Positions 19,301-27,642 of a stretch of DNA of 64,000 nt are shown here, piece after piece. Position 1 is the stretch's first letter; each line of letters opens with the position of its first letter. Origin of the DNA: CBDDKZ01 sp965230415. GTDB lineage: Bacteria; Bacteroidota; Bacteroidia; Cytophagales; JAAEPT01. A program made the position numbers and the translations under genes. Below the pieces are notes generated by a model. It searched no databases and was not told the DNA's origin. It saw only the letters and a program-made list of their open reading frames with translations. Where the stretch lies: contig CBDDKZ010000005.1 of assembly GCA_965230415.1 (NCBI GenBank), forward strand, positions 372,001-436,000, given 5' to 3'.

Positions 19301-19770
19301 CGTTCCGCTTCTTTATGTGCAACATCGATACTGAGAAGATCTTCGTTGCTATCTTCAATGATAGGCACTTGCGACTTTATGGCAATTTCTTTTGCCTGTA
19401 CTTTATCACCCAATTGTGCCATTACTTCAGGTTCAGGCCCAACAAAGATAATGCCTTCCTCTTTACACCGACGGGCAAAATTAACGTTTTCAGAAAGAAA
19501 CCCGTAACCAGGATGAATGGCATCTACATCGTGACTTTTTGCCAGCGAAATTATTCCTTCAATATCTAAATAAGGCTTTAAAGGATCTTCTTCCTTACCA
19601 ATTTGATAGGCTTCATCAGCTTTGTATCTATGTAGAGAATACCTGTCTTCATAGGTATACATTGCCACAGTACGAATTTTTAATTCAGAAGCTGCTCTTA
19701 AAATACGCACGGCTATTTCACCTCTATTGGCTACAAGAATTTTGTCTAATTTCTTAAGTGTCTGACTCAT
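16315..19770 (-). CDS. pyc: Pyruvate carboxylase
   Basis: This 1,151-residue single-chain enzyme makes oxaloacetate from pyruvate, bicarbonate and ATP to refill the TCA cycle. Domains in order: biotin carboxylase (~8-465; KILVANRGEIAVRI, ATP-grasp loop GGGGRGMR, EVNPRVQVEHT), carboxyltransferase (~540-810; DTTFRDAHQSLLATRVRT, LHLHTHDTS with the metal histidines), PYC/OADA conserved domain, and biotinyl carrier with EAMKMEST (biotin Lys1116). All key motifs are intact. A promoter with good spacing lies upstream and a terminator downstream, so it is a single-gene transcript. Confidence 0.97.
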   Translation of the reverse strand: MSQTLKKLDKILVANRGEIAVRILRAASELKIRTVAMYTYEDRYSLHRYKADEAYQIGKEEDPLKPYLDIEGIISLAKSHDVDAIHPGYGFLSENVNFARRCKEEGIIFVGPEPEVMAQLGDKVQAKEIAIKSQVPIIEDSNEDLLSIDVAHKEAERIGFPVMLKAAAGGGGRGMRVIRSKEELDTLFPAAKAEAEKFFADDTVFLEKFIDQPKHIEIQLMGDNHGNIIHLYERDCSVQRRFQKVVEVAPSPSLKEETKQKLYKYATDIASTVNYNNVGTVEFLVDKDENVFFIEVNPRVQVEHTITEEVTGVDIVRSQILIAKGHKLSDGGIFINGQDDVKVNGFAIQCRVTTEDPEQDFKPDYGTIIAYRNAGGMGIRLDEGSTYPGMKISPFFDSMLVKVSAWGRTMRGATERLHRTLREFRIRGVKTNIGFLQNVISNDVFKEGKCTVNFIADHPELFNMPRVFDRGTKTLRYLADVSVNGHPDVKFTDPNKKLRMPQVPVYDQYGEFPKGTKDKLNELGREGFVDWLKNEKAIQYTDTTFRDAHQSLLATRVRTRDILMVAESYAKNVPNMFSMEMWGGATFDVALRFLHECPWKRLQQVRKAMPNVLLQMLFRGSNGVGYKAYPDNLIEKFIEKAAENGMDIFRIFDSLNWLDAMKPSIKAVIENTNSLAEVTLCYTGDITNPENKKYNLDYYVDLAKRIEDTGAHMLAIKDMAGLLKPYAAAELIPALKEAVDMPLHLHTHDTSSIQSTTYLKAIEAGVDVVDCALASVSGLTSQPSLNSMVAMMQGHERENKVDLRALNEFSNHWEDRREFYYPFESGLKAGTAEVYDHEIPGGQYSNLRPQAEALGLIGEDFERVKKNYAIVNKLFGDIVKVTPSSKVVGDMAIFMTTNNLTPEDVMDASRNLSFPDSVIAFFKGDLGQPVGGFPVELQKVILKGEKPYEGRPNEHLEPVDFDKEFAAFQKKFSSYCDFLDFLSYKLYPKVFEDYFNFNENYGYVTHIPTKAFFFGLEKGEEILVSIGEGKTIMVKLLYCLEPDENGFVTVGFELNGQTRRIQVKDRNFKLTVARNKKAEEANEIGAPLQGRLSSVLVKPGEEVDENAPLFTIEAMKMESTITASTKGIVKSIVLKQGMMVEQDDMVIEMEA

Positions 19771-19849
19771 ATTGACATAATAATGCTATTACTACGGAAT
19801 TTCCCAAATACGTACGTTTTTTTTATAGCAGCGTACGCATTCTTGGTGA

Positions 19850-19879
19850 CAAATTTATAAAAAGGGGCTCATTTGTCAA
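19850..19879 (-). promoter_or_regulatory. TTG-N19-TAnnTTTG promoter for pyc
   Basis: On the minus strand TTG (19879-19877), 19 bases, then TAAATTTG (19857-19850) match both parts of the Bacteroidota housekeeping promoter. The leader of about 75 bases contains an inverted repeat of CGTACG at 19811-19816 and 19832-19837. Confidence 0.6.
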
Positions 19880-19978
19880 TAACATGCCCCTTCTTTCGTA
19901 AAAAGAATGTTAATATTTTTTTAAATAACGATCAAAAAAAATTGATTTAATAATTTTATCAGTGCTTTAAAAAAGCAT

Positions 19979-20911
19979 TTATACGCTTGTCCTTGAAGTA
20001 ATTAAACTCTCCAGCGCCTTATCCAAATCGTTATACTTAAATTGAAAACCACTATTTATAAGTTTTTCGGGAAAGACCCGTCTTCCTTTTAATACAAGTT
20101 CACTTTCGGTTCTCAGCAGCCAGGCTCCTAACTTCACCATCCAAATGGGTTGCTTTATTTGCAAATAGCAACCTACCCTGGTGCTTAATAATTGCATGAA
20201 TTCCTTATTAGTTACGGCTCCTGAACTGGACAAAATATACACACCTTTAATAGAAACATGATCAATCACCCAATTGATAGCTCTTACAAAGTCATCTTCA
20301 TGAATCCAGCTTATAAATTGATTCCCAGACCCCATTCCTCCTCCCAAACCAAACTTTGCAAGGTTATAGAATGGTGTAAGAACACTACCAGAGCCTTTAC
20401 TCAAGACTAAACTCATGCGTAAACATACTTTCCTGGTAAATGGTGTTCGAATAGTATTAAAGGTGTTTTCCCAAGCTTTAACAACATCCGGAGAAAAACC
20501 CGGTGCAATTTGCGTGTGTTCATTCACTTCAATATCGCCCGAATCTCCATAAATGGCCGCAGAAGAAGCATTAATCCAAACTTCCGGTGGATCTATGCAT
20601 GCATTAATTGATTCTCCCAAAAGTTGTGTACTGGCTACCCGGGAAAAAATAATTTCGTCCTTATTCTTTTGATTATAACGGCAATTAACTGACTTACCAC
20701 ACAGATTTACAAGTGCATATGCCCCCTCAAGTTCCTGCTGCCACTCTCCGTGACTGCGTCCATCCCAATAGACATACCTTGCATATGATGCTTTCTTGTT
20801 ACGACTTCGCGATAAAACAATAACTTCATTATTCTTCTTGTGATAAAAGCGTGCCAGAAGATCGCCAAGGAGACCTGACCCTCCAGCAATGATAATTTTT
20901 TGATTTTCCAT
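19979..20911 (-). CDS. TIGR01777 family NAD-dependent epimerase/dehydratase-like protein
   Basis: The 310 residues form an extended SDR fold: Rossmann motif GGSGLLG at 10-16, NASSAAIYG in the active-site strand, and the C-terminal DUF1731-type end (ESELVLKGRRVFPEKLINSGF). This matches the TIGR01777 (YfcH-like) family, whose substrate is unknown; relatives have been linked to cell division or chlorophyll/sugar metabolism only by context. The active-site tyrosine position has Tyr in the AAIYGDSGD phrase. No operon partner is evident; nusB lies 103 bases upstream on the same strand. Confidence 0.88.
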   Translation of the reverse strand: MENQKIIIAGGSGLLGDLLARFYHKKNNEVIVLSRSRNKKASYARYVYWDGRSHGEWQQELEGAYALVNLCGKSVNCRYNQKNKDEIIFSRVASTQLLGESINACIDPPEVWINASSAAIYGDSGDIEVNEHTQIAPGFSPDVVKAWENTFNTIRTPFTRKVCLRMSLVLSKGSGSVLTPFYNLAKFGLGGGMGSGNQFISWIHEDDFVRAINWVIDHVSIKGVYILSSSGAVTNKEFMQLLSTRVGCYLQIKQPIWMVKLGAWLLRTESELVLKGRRVFPEKLINSGFQFKYNDLDKALESLITSRTSV

Positions 20912-21014
20912 ACTCGTGTTGTTCAGTTACACGAATTTAAATCCAAAATATCGAACTTTCAAAAACTATTGAAATTTATTTTATTACCCTACAACTCCCA
21001 TTCAGTGTGATCTT

Positions 21015-22181
21015 CTAATTATCAATCAGCCCTCTTCCGCTCTTTTTAATTCTACCGTTTTGCTGTAATTCTTTGGAAACGACATCCAAGATACCATTAA
21101 TGAACTGTTTACTCTTAGGTGTGCTGTAATTTTTTGATAACTCTATAAATTCATTAATTGTAACTTTCACAGGAATGCTTGGGAAATTGATCATTTCCGC
21201 AACAGCCATTTCCAATATTACTTTGTCCATCATTGCGACTCTTTCTATATCCCAATTTCGAAGCTTGTCAATGAGCAGTTCATCAATTTCTTCATCATAT
21301 TCAAGGGTTTTTGTAAAAAGTTTCTCGAAAAAAGATTTATCATCTTCCCAATTATCAGATAATCCGACCAAATTGATGGGGATCCCGATTTCTGCCTGTT
21401 TAAATGTTTTCAAGCAAAGGCTTTTAACAATGTGTTCATTCTCTTCCCAATGTGGATCAAACTCTTCAAAAAAATGTATTATTTCTTCGTTCTTAAATAG
21501 CACATTCTTTACTAAATGGGTAATTATAGCCTTATCCTTATCAAATGATTGTTTCAGCGTTTTGCAATATTCAATAAAACGTTCGTCTTCTTTAATCGAA
21601 ACATTAAAGAACTTTTTATATAGAGGCTCTTGATGTTCTTCTTTGAAGGTCAGGTTACGCTTCGCTTTTTCGCTTAAAAAATCTTGATTAATACGTAGTC
21701 CATTTATTATAAGGTTATTCTTAAATTTATATTGAGCTTCTATGTGGACTCCAGTGGAACGCCGTTCAGATTTGCGGCTCATTTCTTCAAAATAACCGGC
21801 TAACTCATCCAACAGAACTAATACCTGCAAATACATCAGTTCTATATTTTCCGCATCAGACAACATCTGATTGTGGATACGTTGTCTATCCTCAAACAAT
21901 TGTTCGTGGTATCGGTTAACCGCACTCACTGTCACTTCGCTGATATATTCATCATCGGATTCGGCAATTTTACGGCTTTTATATGCTTCACCAAACAATC
22001 GTAATGCCTTATCTTTATCTGCTGCCAGCTTGAGCAAATTAGGTTTTTCCATTGAATTCAGGTCTGGCTCAAATTGCGCTCCAATAAAATCCTTGGAAAG
22101 GTTAAAGTTTGACTCTTGTTTTTGGCGATAAGCATAAACTGCCTGCATGGCTTTAATTCGTAAAAACCTCCTACTCAACAT
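21015..22181 (-). CDS. nusB: Transcription antitermination factor NusB (long Bacteroidota form)
   Basis: NusB binds boxA RNA with NusE/S10 for rRNA transcription antitermination. The C-terminal ~140 residues (from about 245) carry the NusB fold with WDIERVAMMDKVILEMAVAEM and VTINEFIELSKNYSTPKSKQFINGILD, the hallmark end. The N-terminus starts MLSRRFLRIKAMQAVYAY, the NusB-like first helix, and a ~200-residue insert with many charged helices separates the two. The 388-residue length is far above E. coli NusB (about 140), but it is normal for this phylum. A TTG-N19-TAnnTTTG promoter lies upstream. Confidence 0.92.
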   Translation of the reverse strand: MLSRRFLRIKAMQAVYAYRQKQESNFNLSKDFIGAQFEPDLNSMEKPNLLKLAADKDKALRLFGEAYKSRKIAESDDEYISEVTVSAVNRYHEQLFEDRQRIHNQMLSDAENIELMYLQVLVLLDELAGYFEEMSRKSERRSTGVHIEAQYKFKNNLIINGLRINQDFLSEKAKRNLTFKEEHQEPLYKKFFNVSIKEDERFIEYCKTLKQSFDKDKAIITHLVKNVLFKNEEIIHFFEEFDPHWEENEHIVKSLCLKTFKQAEIGIPINLVGLSDNWEDDKSFFEKLFTKTLEYDEEIDELLIDKLRNWDIERVAMMDKVILEMAVAEMINFPSIPVKVTINEFIELSKNYSTPKSKQFINGILDVVSKELQQNGRIKKSGRGLIDN

Positions 22182-22271
22182 AATAAAGAACGCTATTCTA
22201 AATGATCTGTAAAATAAACTTAAACTACTTTTTCTTTGTTGTATATTCGCAACGCGAAACTATAGTGGCTG

Positions 22272-22301
22272 CAAAATTAACTAAAATTTCGATGCCATCA
22301 A
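22272..22301 (-). promoter_or_regulatory. TTG-N19-TAnnTTTG promoter for nusB
   Basis: On the minus strand TTG (22301-22299), 19 bases, then TAATTTTG (22279-22272) match the Bacteroidota promoter. The leader to the nusB ATG is about 85 bases. Confidence 0.6.
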
Positions 22302-22332
22302 TTTCTTTTACCCAAACGTATTTAAAAATTAG

Positions 22333-24120
22333 TTGAAAGCACTCATAAGACTTAACAAGTATTTTGCACGTTACAAGTTTTACTTAATACTTGGAACTGT
22401 ATTCGTTACGGTTTCTGTACTATTTTCTGTCATTCCGGCACAATTGGTTCGTCAATCTATAGATCTTATAGTAAATAATTACGATCTCAATATATTAAGC
22501 GCTGAAATGAACATCCAGCATGAAGTAATCCGGAATTTTGAGCAGAGTATCATCTATTTTGCAGTATTAATACTAGCTATGGCCTGTTTTCGCGGTTTTT
22601 TTCTTTACCTGACACGTCAAACTATCATTGTGATGTCAAGGCATATAGAGTTTGACATGAAAAACGACATTTACAAACACTACCAATCTTTACCATTGAA
22701 ATTCTATCGTTCAAATAATACCGGAGATTTAATAACACGTATTTCTGAAGATGTGGGACATGTACGCATGTATATTGGTCCTGCTGTTATGTATGGTATA
22801 AACCTCATCGTTTTATTCATAGTAGTCATTTGCCAAATGTTGTCTGTGAATACTACTTTAACACTATATACATTACTACCATTACCGGTTCTTTCTATAA
22901 GCATCTATTATGTTAGTAACAAGCTTAACAAGCAAAGTGAAGCCATTCAGTCGAAGCTTTCCAATTTAAGTACTTTTGTTCAGGAAAGTTTTTCCGGAAT
23001 TCGGGTCCTTAAAGCATTTGTTCGAGAAAAAGACGCATCAAAAAAATATTTTGATAAGAGTGACCTTTATAAAAATGCGTCTCTCAAATTGAGTATGATC
23101 AACTCACTCTTTTTCCCGCTAATTCTGAGTCTAATCGGTTTGAGCACGGTACTTGTTGTCTATGTAGGCGGTCTGCAAGTTTTATCAGGCAATATTTCTG
23201 TAGGTAACATTGCCGAATTTGTTATTTATATAAATATGTTAACATGGCCCGTTACTTCAGTAGGCTGGGTTACGAGTATTATCCAACGCGCGGCAGCTTC
23301 TCAAAAAAGGATCAATGAGTTTCTTGACATAAAAACTGACATTATTTCCAAACAAAACCTCCAACCAGAAATAAAGGGAAGTATAGAATTCAAAAATGTG
23401 GATCTTGTATACCCGGACTCTGGAATTACAGCAATCAGAAACCTGAATCTAAGTATTAAGGCGGGCGAAACCGTTGCCATTGTTGGAAATACGGGTTCGG
23501 GGAAAAGCAGTCTTGCTAATTTAATATGCCGTATGTATGATCCCACCTCAGGAACTATATATATAGACAATAACTCACTAGACACCTATCATATTCAATA
23601 TCTTCGAAGTCAAATTGGCTATGTCCCACAAGACGCCTTCCTTTTCTCGGACAGTATTAAAAACAACATTTCTTTTGGTAAAAAAGTAGCTAGTGATGAT
23701 GATATTGTTCAAGCATCCAAAGACGCACACGTTTATCACAATATAAAAGATTTCCCAAATGGGATGGAAACTGTTTTAGGAGAGCGAGGAATTACCTTAT
23801 CGGGAGGTCAGAAACAGCGTATAACATTGGCCCGAGCCCTCATCAGGCAACCCCAAATACTGATTTTAGACGACAGCCTGTCTGCAGTAGACACTAAAAC
23901 TGAAGACGAAATACTCAGTAATCTAAAGCGGGTAATGGAAAATAGAACTTCCATCATAATATCTCATAGGGTATCTTCAATTAAGATGGCCGACAAAATT
24001 GTTGTATTGGAAAATGGAACAATAGTGGAACAGGGTACACATGAAACCTTATTACAAAACGAAGGTGTATACAAGGATCTCTATGAAATGCAGCTGGAAG
24101 AAGAAAGTCAGGCTGGTTAA
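22333..24120 (+). CDS. ABC transporter, ATPase fused to exporter membrane domain (MsbA-like)
   Basis: This 595-residue half-transporter has six membrane helices (~15-330) with the exporter loop NNTGDLITRISEDVGHVRMYIG, then an ATPase: Walker A GNTGSGKSS at 385-393, Q-loop VPQDAFLF, signature LSGGQKQR, Walker B ILILDDSLSAVD, H-loop ISHRVSS. It should act as a homodimer exporting lipid or drug-like substrates; MsbA-type lipid flipping is possible but cannot be shown. The start is TTG 22333, because the reading MKALIRLNKYFARYK is the family N-terminus and no ATG occurs before residue ~58. It is transcribed divergently from nusB. Confidence 0.9.
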   Translation: MKALIRLNKYFARYKFYLILGTVFVTVSVLFSVIPAQLVRQSIDLIVNNYDLNILSAEMNIQHEVIRNFEQSIIYFAVLILAMACFRGFFLYLTRQTIIVMSRHIEFDMKNDIYKHYQSLPLKFYRSNNTGDLITRISEDVGHVRMYIGPAVMYGINLIVLFIVVICQMLSVNTTLTLYTLLPLPVLSISIYYVSNKLNKQSEAIQSKLSNLSTFVQESFSGIRVLKAFVREKDASKKYFDKSDLYKNASLKLSMINSLFFPLILSLIGLSTVLVVYVGGLQVLSGNISVGNIAEFVIYINMLTWPVTSVGWVTSIIQRAAASQKRINEFLDIKTDIISKQNLQPEIKGSIEFKNVDLVYPDSGITAIRNLNLSIKAGETVAIVGNTGSGKSSLANLICRMYDPTSGTIYIDNNSLDTYHIQYLRSQIGYVPQDAFLFSDSIKNNISFGKKVASDDDIVQASKDAHVYHNIKDFPNGMETVLGERGITLSGGQKQRITLARALIRQPQILILDDSLSAVDTKTEDEILSNLKRVMENRTSIIISHRVSSIKMADKIVVLENGTIVEQGTHETLLQNEGVYKDLYEMQLEEESQAG

Positions 24121-24287
24121 TGTCAAAAAATAATGTTTATAACTTTTTTAATCAAATAATTCATTTTATTACACGTTTCAACCAGAAAAAAAGTCAACTC
24201 ACCGAATACCTCTTTTAAAACATATCAGTACACAAAAAAACGTCGTATATTTATAATGTAATTCAACAGCTATTAAAGGTAACTACT

Positions 24288-24779
24288 ATGATGACAAACA
24301 CGGAAACATTATTTCTCATTTCTTTAGTGAAAAATTACTTGCAAATTAATGCTAATTATTTATTGACTTTGGTTAGAGAATACGAACTAAGTGGTGCAGA
24401 ATACTACGACGATGAGTGTTTATCAAAATCTCAACTGCGAGACAATTTGAGAGAAATTGCATTCACTGATTTCGAACAGCAATCGTATCACAAAGATTTG
24501 GTACTTACTTTTAAGTTAATCATGGATCGCCAAAAAGACTGGACAGATATACTTGACATATTAAATAGTGAGTACACCTATAAGTTCGAGGATTCTTATG
24601 TAATGTCAAGACCTGAGCGCCATATCCCATTGGACTTGGAAATTGAATTGTGGCAGGTGCTTGTCGAACACCCGGAAATTCAAGAACGCAAAGATCTTAC
24701 AAAACTTATTAATCAGACAATTACCCAACTGGAACAATTTAAAATGATTCGAAAAAACACGGGTGATATAGAACAATAG
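24288..24779 (+). CDS. Small acidic helical protein of unknown function
   Basis: I do not recognise this 163-residue protein. It has no signal peptide or membrane segment and is rich in Glu, Asp, Leu and Gln with mostly helical predicted character. Tyrosine-rich phrases AEYYDDECLS and SEYTYKFEDSYVMSRPE stand out. It is preceded by about 170 AT-rich bases and followed by a very strong terminator, so it looks like an expressed single-gene transcript. Confidence 0.65.
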   Translation: MMTNTETLFLISLVKNYLQINANYLLTLVREYELSGAEYYDDECLSKSQLRDNLREIAFTDFEQQSYHKDLVLTFKLIMDRQKDWTDILDILNSEYTYKFEDSYVMSRPERHIPLDLEIELWQVLVEHPEIQERKDLTKLINQTITQLEQFKMIRKNTGDIEQ

Positions 24780-24808
24780 CATTTAATACGATTGAACTAC
24801 AATATTTT

Positions 24809-24851
24809 AGAGCAGCCTGCAAGGAAATCCCTTGCAGGCTGCTCTTTTTTG
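24809..24851 (+). terminator. Strong Rho-independent terminator
   Basis: A perfect 16-bp stem (24809-24824 with 24830-24845), a 5-base loop and a T-run follow the 163-residue protein gene. Confidence 0.93.
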
Positions 24852-24886
24852 TTCCTTTCATGAATTAATTGTTAACAAACTTTTAT

Positions 24887-24894
24887 TACTTTTG
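24887..24894 (+). promoter_or_regulatory. TAnnTTTG promoter box for tRNA-Arg
   Basis: TACTTTTG is an exact match to TAnnTTTG, ending 10 bases before the tRNA. TTA, not TTG, lies 19 bases upstream. Confidence 0.6.
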
Positions 24895-24904
24895 CAACTG
24901 AATA

Positions 24905-24976
24905 GGCTCCATAGTTCAAGGGATAGAATAGAAGTTTCCTAAACTTTAGATGCAGGTTCGAGTCCTGCTGGAGCCA
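24905..24976 (+). tRNA. tRNA-Arg (anticodon CCT)
   Basis: The cloverleaf folds fully: acceptor GGCTCCA/TGGAGCC (7 bp), D stem GTTC/GAAT, anticodon stem GAAGT/ACTTT around loop TTCCTAA with anticodon CCT at 24938-24940, and T arm GCAGG-TTCGAGT-CCTGC. The discriminator base is A and the CCA end is not encoded. It reads AGG codons. Confidence 0.95.
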
Positions 24977-25320
24977 CAACAACAGAGTGAGAGTGAGGTA
25001 GGTTTGATGAGCTAGAACTTCACACTCACCCTGTTCTCAAAACTCGCTTTTACTTCCACTCTTATTTTTGTCTATGTTTCATTTCCAGAAAGCCAAGCAC
25101 TAATGCAAAAAGACGGTAATTCCCCTGTTAACCATTGCTATATTTTTACTACACAAATTTCACACCTTCAAAAAACAATCTAATTAAACACCATCAGCCG
25201 ATCCACCTGGCTATAAGCAATACTTCCATAAATCCCTCCACACACTCGTTCATTTAAAAAAGTACAAGCTGCTGCAAAAATTAATAGACTTATTATTATT
25301 TTCGCTTGAACACTTTAGTC
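24977..25320 (+). other. Noncoding stretch with an imperfect hairpin after tRNA-Arg
   Basis: Seven bases after the tRNA a 17-position stem (24983-24999 with 25017-25033; two mismatches, one G-T pair) forms, without a clear T-run; it may end or process the tRNA transcript. I see no gene, tRNA or repeat in the remaining ~290 bases up to the glutaminase promoter box. Confidence 0.4.
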
Positions 25321-25328
25321 TAACTTTG
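25321..25328 (+). promoter_or_regulatory. TAnnTTTG promoter box for the glutaminase gene
   Basis: TAACTTTG matches the Bacteroidota -7 box exactly, 22 bases before the ATG. No TTG lies 19 bases upstream. Confidence 0.5.
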
Positions 25329-25350
25329 ATGATATTACTTATAAACATTC

Positions 25351-26265
25351 ATGAATTATCAGGCGGCAATAGAAAGAGCAGTAAGTGAAACCACTACACT
25401 GGAAAACCTCGGAACTATTCCTGAATATATTCCGGAGTTGAAGCATGTGGACCCTACCAGTTTTGGTGTACACTTGCAGACCACTGATGGAGCACACATG
25501 GCTTATGGTGATTCTAATGTTGCATTTTCCATTCAGAGCATATCAAAAGTTTTATCTTTAACCCTGGCCTATCAGTTAAAAGATGAAATACTTTGGCAGC
25601 GTGTTGGTGTTGAACCTTCAGGGACAGCTTTCAATTCATTAGTTCAATTAGAATATGAAAAAGGAATCCCTCGAAACCCACTAATTAACGCCGGTGCTAT
25701 CGTAATTTGTGATGTGTTGATTAGCGAGCTAAATGAGCCCAAAAAGGACCTCCTGAGTTTCATACGTAAAATAGCCTGCCATAATACAATAAACTTCGAT
25801 CAGGAGATTGTTGACTCTGAAAGAAGTCTAAGTTTTCGCAATGCGGCACTAATTAACCTGATGAAAAATTTTGGCAACATACACAATGATATCGAAGAAG
25901 TGCTTGACTTTTATTTTAACCTGTGTTCCATAAAAATGACCTGTACAGAGCTTGCCCAGGCATTTTTATTTCTGGCCAACGGAGGTAAGGACCCTGTTTG
26001 CAATGAGCAAATCATTTCTACAAGTAAGTCGAAAAGAATAAACGCTATCATGCAATTATGTGGTTTTTATGACGAAGCCGGGGAATTTTCTTTTAAAGTA
26101 GGTTTGCCTGGTAAAAGTGGTGTTGGCGGAGGTATTGTTGCTATATTACCCGGAAAATACGCTGTAGCGGTATGGAGCCCAAAGCTTAATGAAAAGGGAA
26201 ACTCCTATTTAGGTACCATTTTCCTAGAAAAATTCACCACCCTTAGCAATCATTCCATCTTTTAA
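25351..26265 (+). CDS. glsA: Glutaminase
   Basis: This enzyme hydrolyses glutamine to glutamate and ammonia. The 304 residues are full length for the serine-dependent glutaminase family. The catalytic motif SISK (Ser63-x-x-Lys66) lies in FSIQSISKVLSL, followed by GTAFNSLVQLE, RNPLINAGAI and the C-terminal GLPGKSGVGGGIVAI loop, all family hallmarks. It starts a short same-strand run: the LamG lipoprotein gene begins 4 bases after its stop and a DinB-like gene 11 bases later. Confidence 0.95.
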   Translation: MNYQAAIERAVSETTTLENLGTIPEYIPELKHVDPTSFGVHLQTTDGAHMAYGDSNVAFSIQSISKVLSLTLAYQLKDEILWQRVGVEPSGTAFNSLVQLEYEKGIPRNPLINAGAIVICDVLISELNEPKKDLLSFIRKIACHNTINFDQEIVDSERSLSFRNAALINLMKNFGNIHNDIEEVLDFYFNLCSIKMTCTELAQAFLFLANGGKDPVCNEQIISTSKSKRINAIMQLCGFYDEAGEFSFKVGLPGKSGVGGGIVAILPGKYAVAVWSPKLNEKGNSYLGTIFLEKFTTLSNHSIF

Positions 26266-26269
26266 ACCA

Positions 26270-27082
26270 ATGAACTACCTTAGATTTTTCACCTTCTTTA
26301 TCTTCATTTCCATTTGCTCATCCTGTGACCGCAATAAACTCAACGAAGGACTTATTCTGCATTGCCCATTTGACGTAGACGCCAGAGATTTATCAACATT
26401 TAAGCGAAATGGAGCACTGCGTGGTGTTCAAATAGATCGCGGGGCAGTAGTTGGCGAAGGCTGCGCCTTATTTGATGGCCAAAATGATTACGTCACCTTC
26501 CCCAAAAACCAAATTTTCTTTAATGGTTCATATAGCATAAGCATTTGGTGCTACTGGCAAACCGACCAATCTTGGACCCGTATACTTGATTTTAATCACG
26601 ACAAGGCTCAAATGGGCAATGCTATAACCTGGTTACTGGGCCGCAAAGATAAAACAACAATGCCGATGTGGTTTGATCAATGGGTATTACATGAAAACCG
26701 CCCTACTGAAAGCATTGTGGATTTTAACAGAAACGATCCTTCCGATGCTGATCTTTTTTATGATATGACACCTGCTCAATGGGAGCACTATGTCATAACG
26801 TATGATTCTGAGGCAGCAAACACACTTAATACACAAATAAACAGTAAAGGTTTTGAGGTACCTCTAAAAGGAGAAGTTACATTATATGTAAATGGCAAAA
26901 AGAACTCATCGAGTCATTTCTGTTTAAACCCATTAGAACTAAAAACGATTAACAATTGGCTTGGACGGAGTGCTTATCCCAGCGACCCCTTTTTTAAAGG
27001 TAAAATGGATGACTTTCGCATTTACAACCGCGTTCTTACTGCTGATGAAATAACTAAATTATACCAGCTCAAAAATGATTAA
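26270..27082 (+). CDS. LamG/concanavalin A-like domain lipoprotein
   Basis: The 270-residue protein has a short hydrophobic signal and a likely lipobox ending at Cys19-20 (ICSSC). Its body is a LamG (LamG_3-type) jellyroll: LILHCPFDVDARDLS, GCALFDGQNDYVTFP, YSISIWCYWQTD, WEHYVITYD, TLYVNGKKNSS and MDDFRIYNRVLTADEI, the usual end. Such lipoproteins bind carbohydrate or other ligands at the cell surface or periplasm; no ligand can be named. It is probably co-transcribed with the glutaminase gene. Confidence 0.85.
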   Translation: MNYLRFFTFFIFISICSSCDRNKLNEGLILHCPFDVDARDLSTFKRNGALRGVQIDRGAVVGEGCALFDGQNDYVTFPKNQIFFNGSYSISIWCYWQTDQSWTRILDFNHDKAQMGNAITWLLGRKDKTTMPMWFDQWVLHENRPTESIVDFNRNDPSDADLFYDMTPAQWEHYVITYDSEAANTLNTQINSKGFEVPLKGEVTLYVNGKKNSSSHFCLNPLELKTINNWLGRSAYPSDPFFKGKMDDFRIYNRVLTADEITKLYQLKND

Positions 27083-27093
27083 AATCCTGTACC

Positions 27094-27642
27094 ATGAGTC
27101 AACTTAAACCTGTAATAAGCCAGTTTATTTATTATAAGAAACTGGCAGACACCACTATTGAAAGACTTACAAACGATCAGTTTTTTTGGCAATTCAACCA
27201 CACCAGCAACAGTATTGCCATCATTGTGAAACATATTTCGGGAAACATGTTATCACGCTGGACTGATTTTTTGACTACAGATGGTGAAAAGGCGTCAAGA
27301 AGAAGAGAACAAGAATTTGAAATAGAGGGCGAAGATAAAAAGGCCATGCTACTCAACTGGGAGAAAGCCTGGGAAGTATTCATCGATACACTAGAAAGTC
27401 TAAGCGATGAGCAACTCAATGACATTGTGTACATCCGCAATCAAGGACATACCGTATTGGAGGCAATTAACAGGCAATTATCCCATTATCCCTACCACAT
27501 TGGTCAGATTGTTCAACTGGGTAAGATGATCATGGACGACAATTGGGTATCACTTTCTATTCCCAAAGGTAAATCAGGCGAGTTCAATGCTAAAAAGTTC
27601 GAAGAAAAACGACAACGAAAGCACTTCTTAGATAATGATTAG
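27094..27642 (+). CDS. DinB-like / DUF1572 family protein
   Basis: This 182-residue cytoplasmic protein has the DUF1572 version of the DinB four-helix bundle. Putative metal-binding histidines lie in IIVKHISGNM and in LSHYPYHIGQIV. DinB-like proteins act as thiol S-transferases or metal-dependent hydrolases; the substrate is unknown. It lies 11 bases after the LamG lipoprotein gene and its stop overlaps the stop of the convergent CvfB-like gene by 4 bases. Confidence 0.85.
   Translation: MSQLKPVISQFIYYKKLADTTIERLTNDQFFWQFNHTSNSIAIIVKHISGNMLSRWTDFLTTDGEKASRRREQEFEIEGEDKKAMLLNWEKAWEVFIDTLESLSDEQLNDIVYIRNQGHTVLEAINRQLSHYPYHIGQIVQLGKMIMDDNWVSLSIPKGKSGEFNAKKFEEKRQRKHFLDND

Noticed and set aside
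24905..24976. tRNA-Arg as an integration site
   Set aside because: I see no repeat of the tRNA 3' end nearby and no integrase gene; the flanking genes are core-like.
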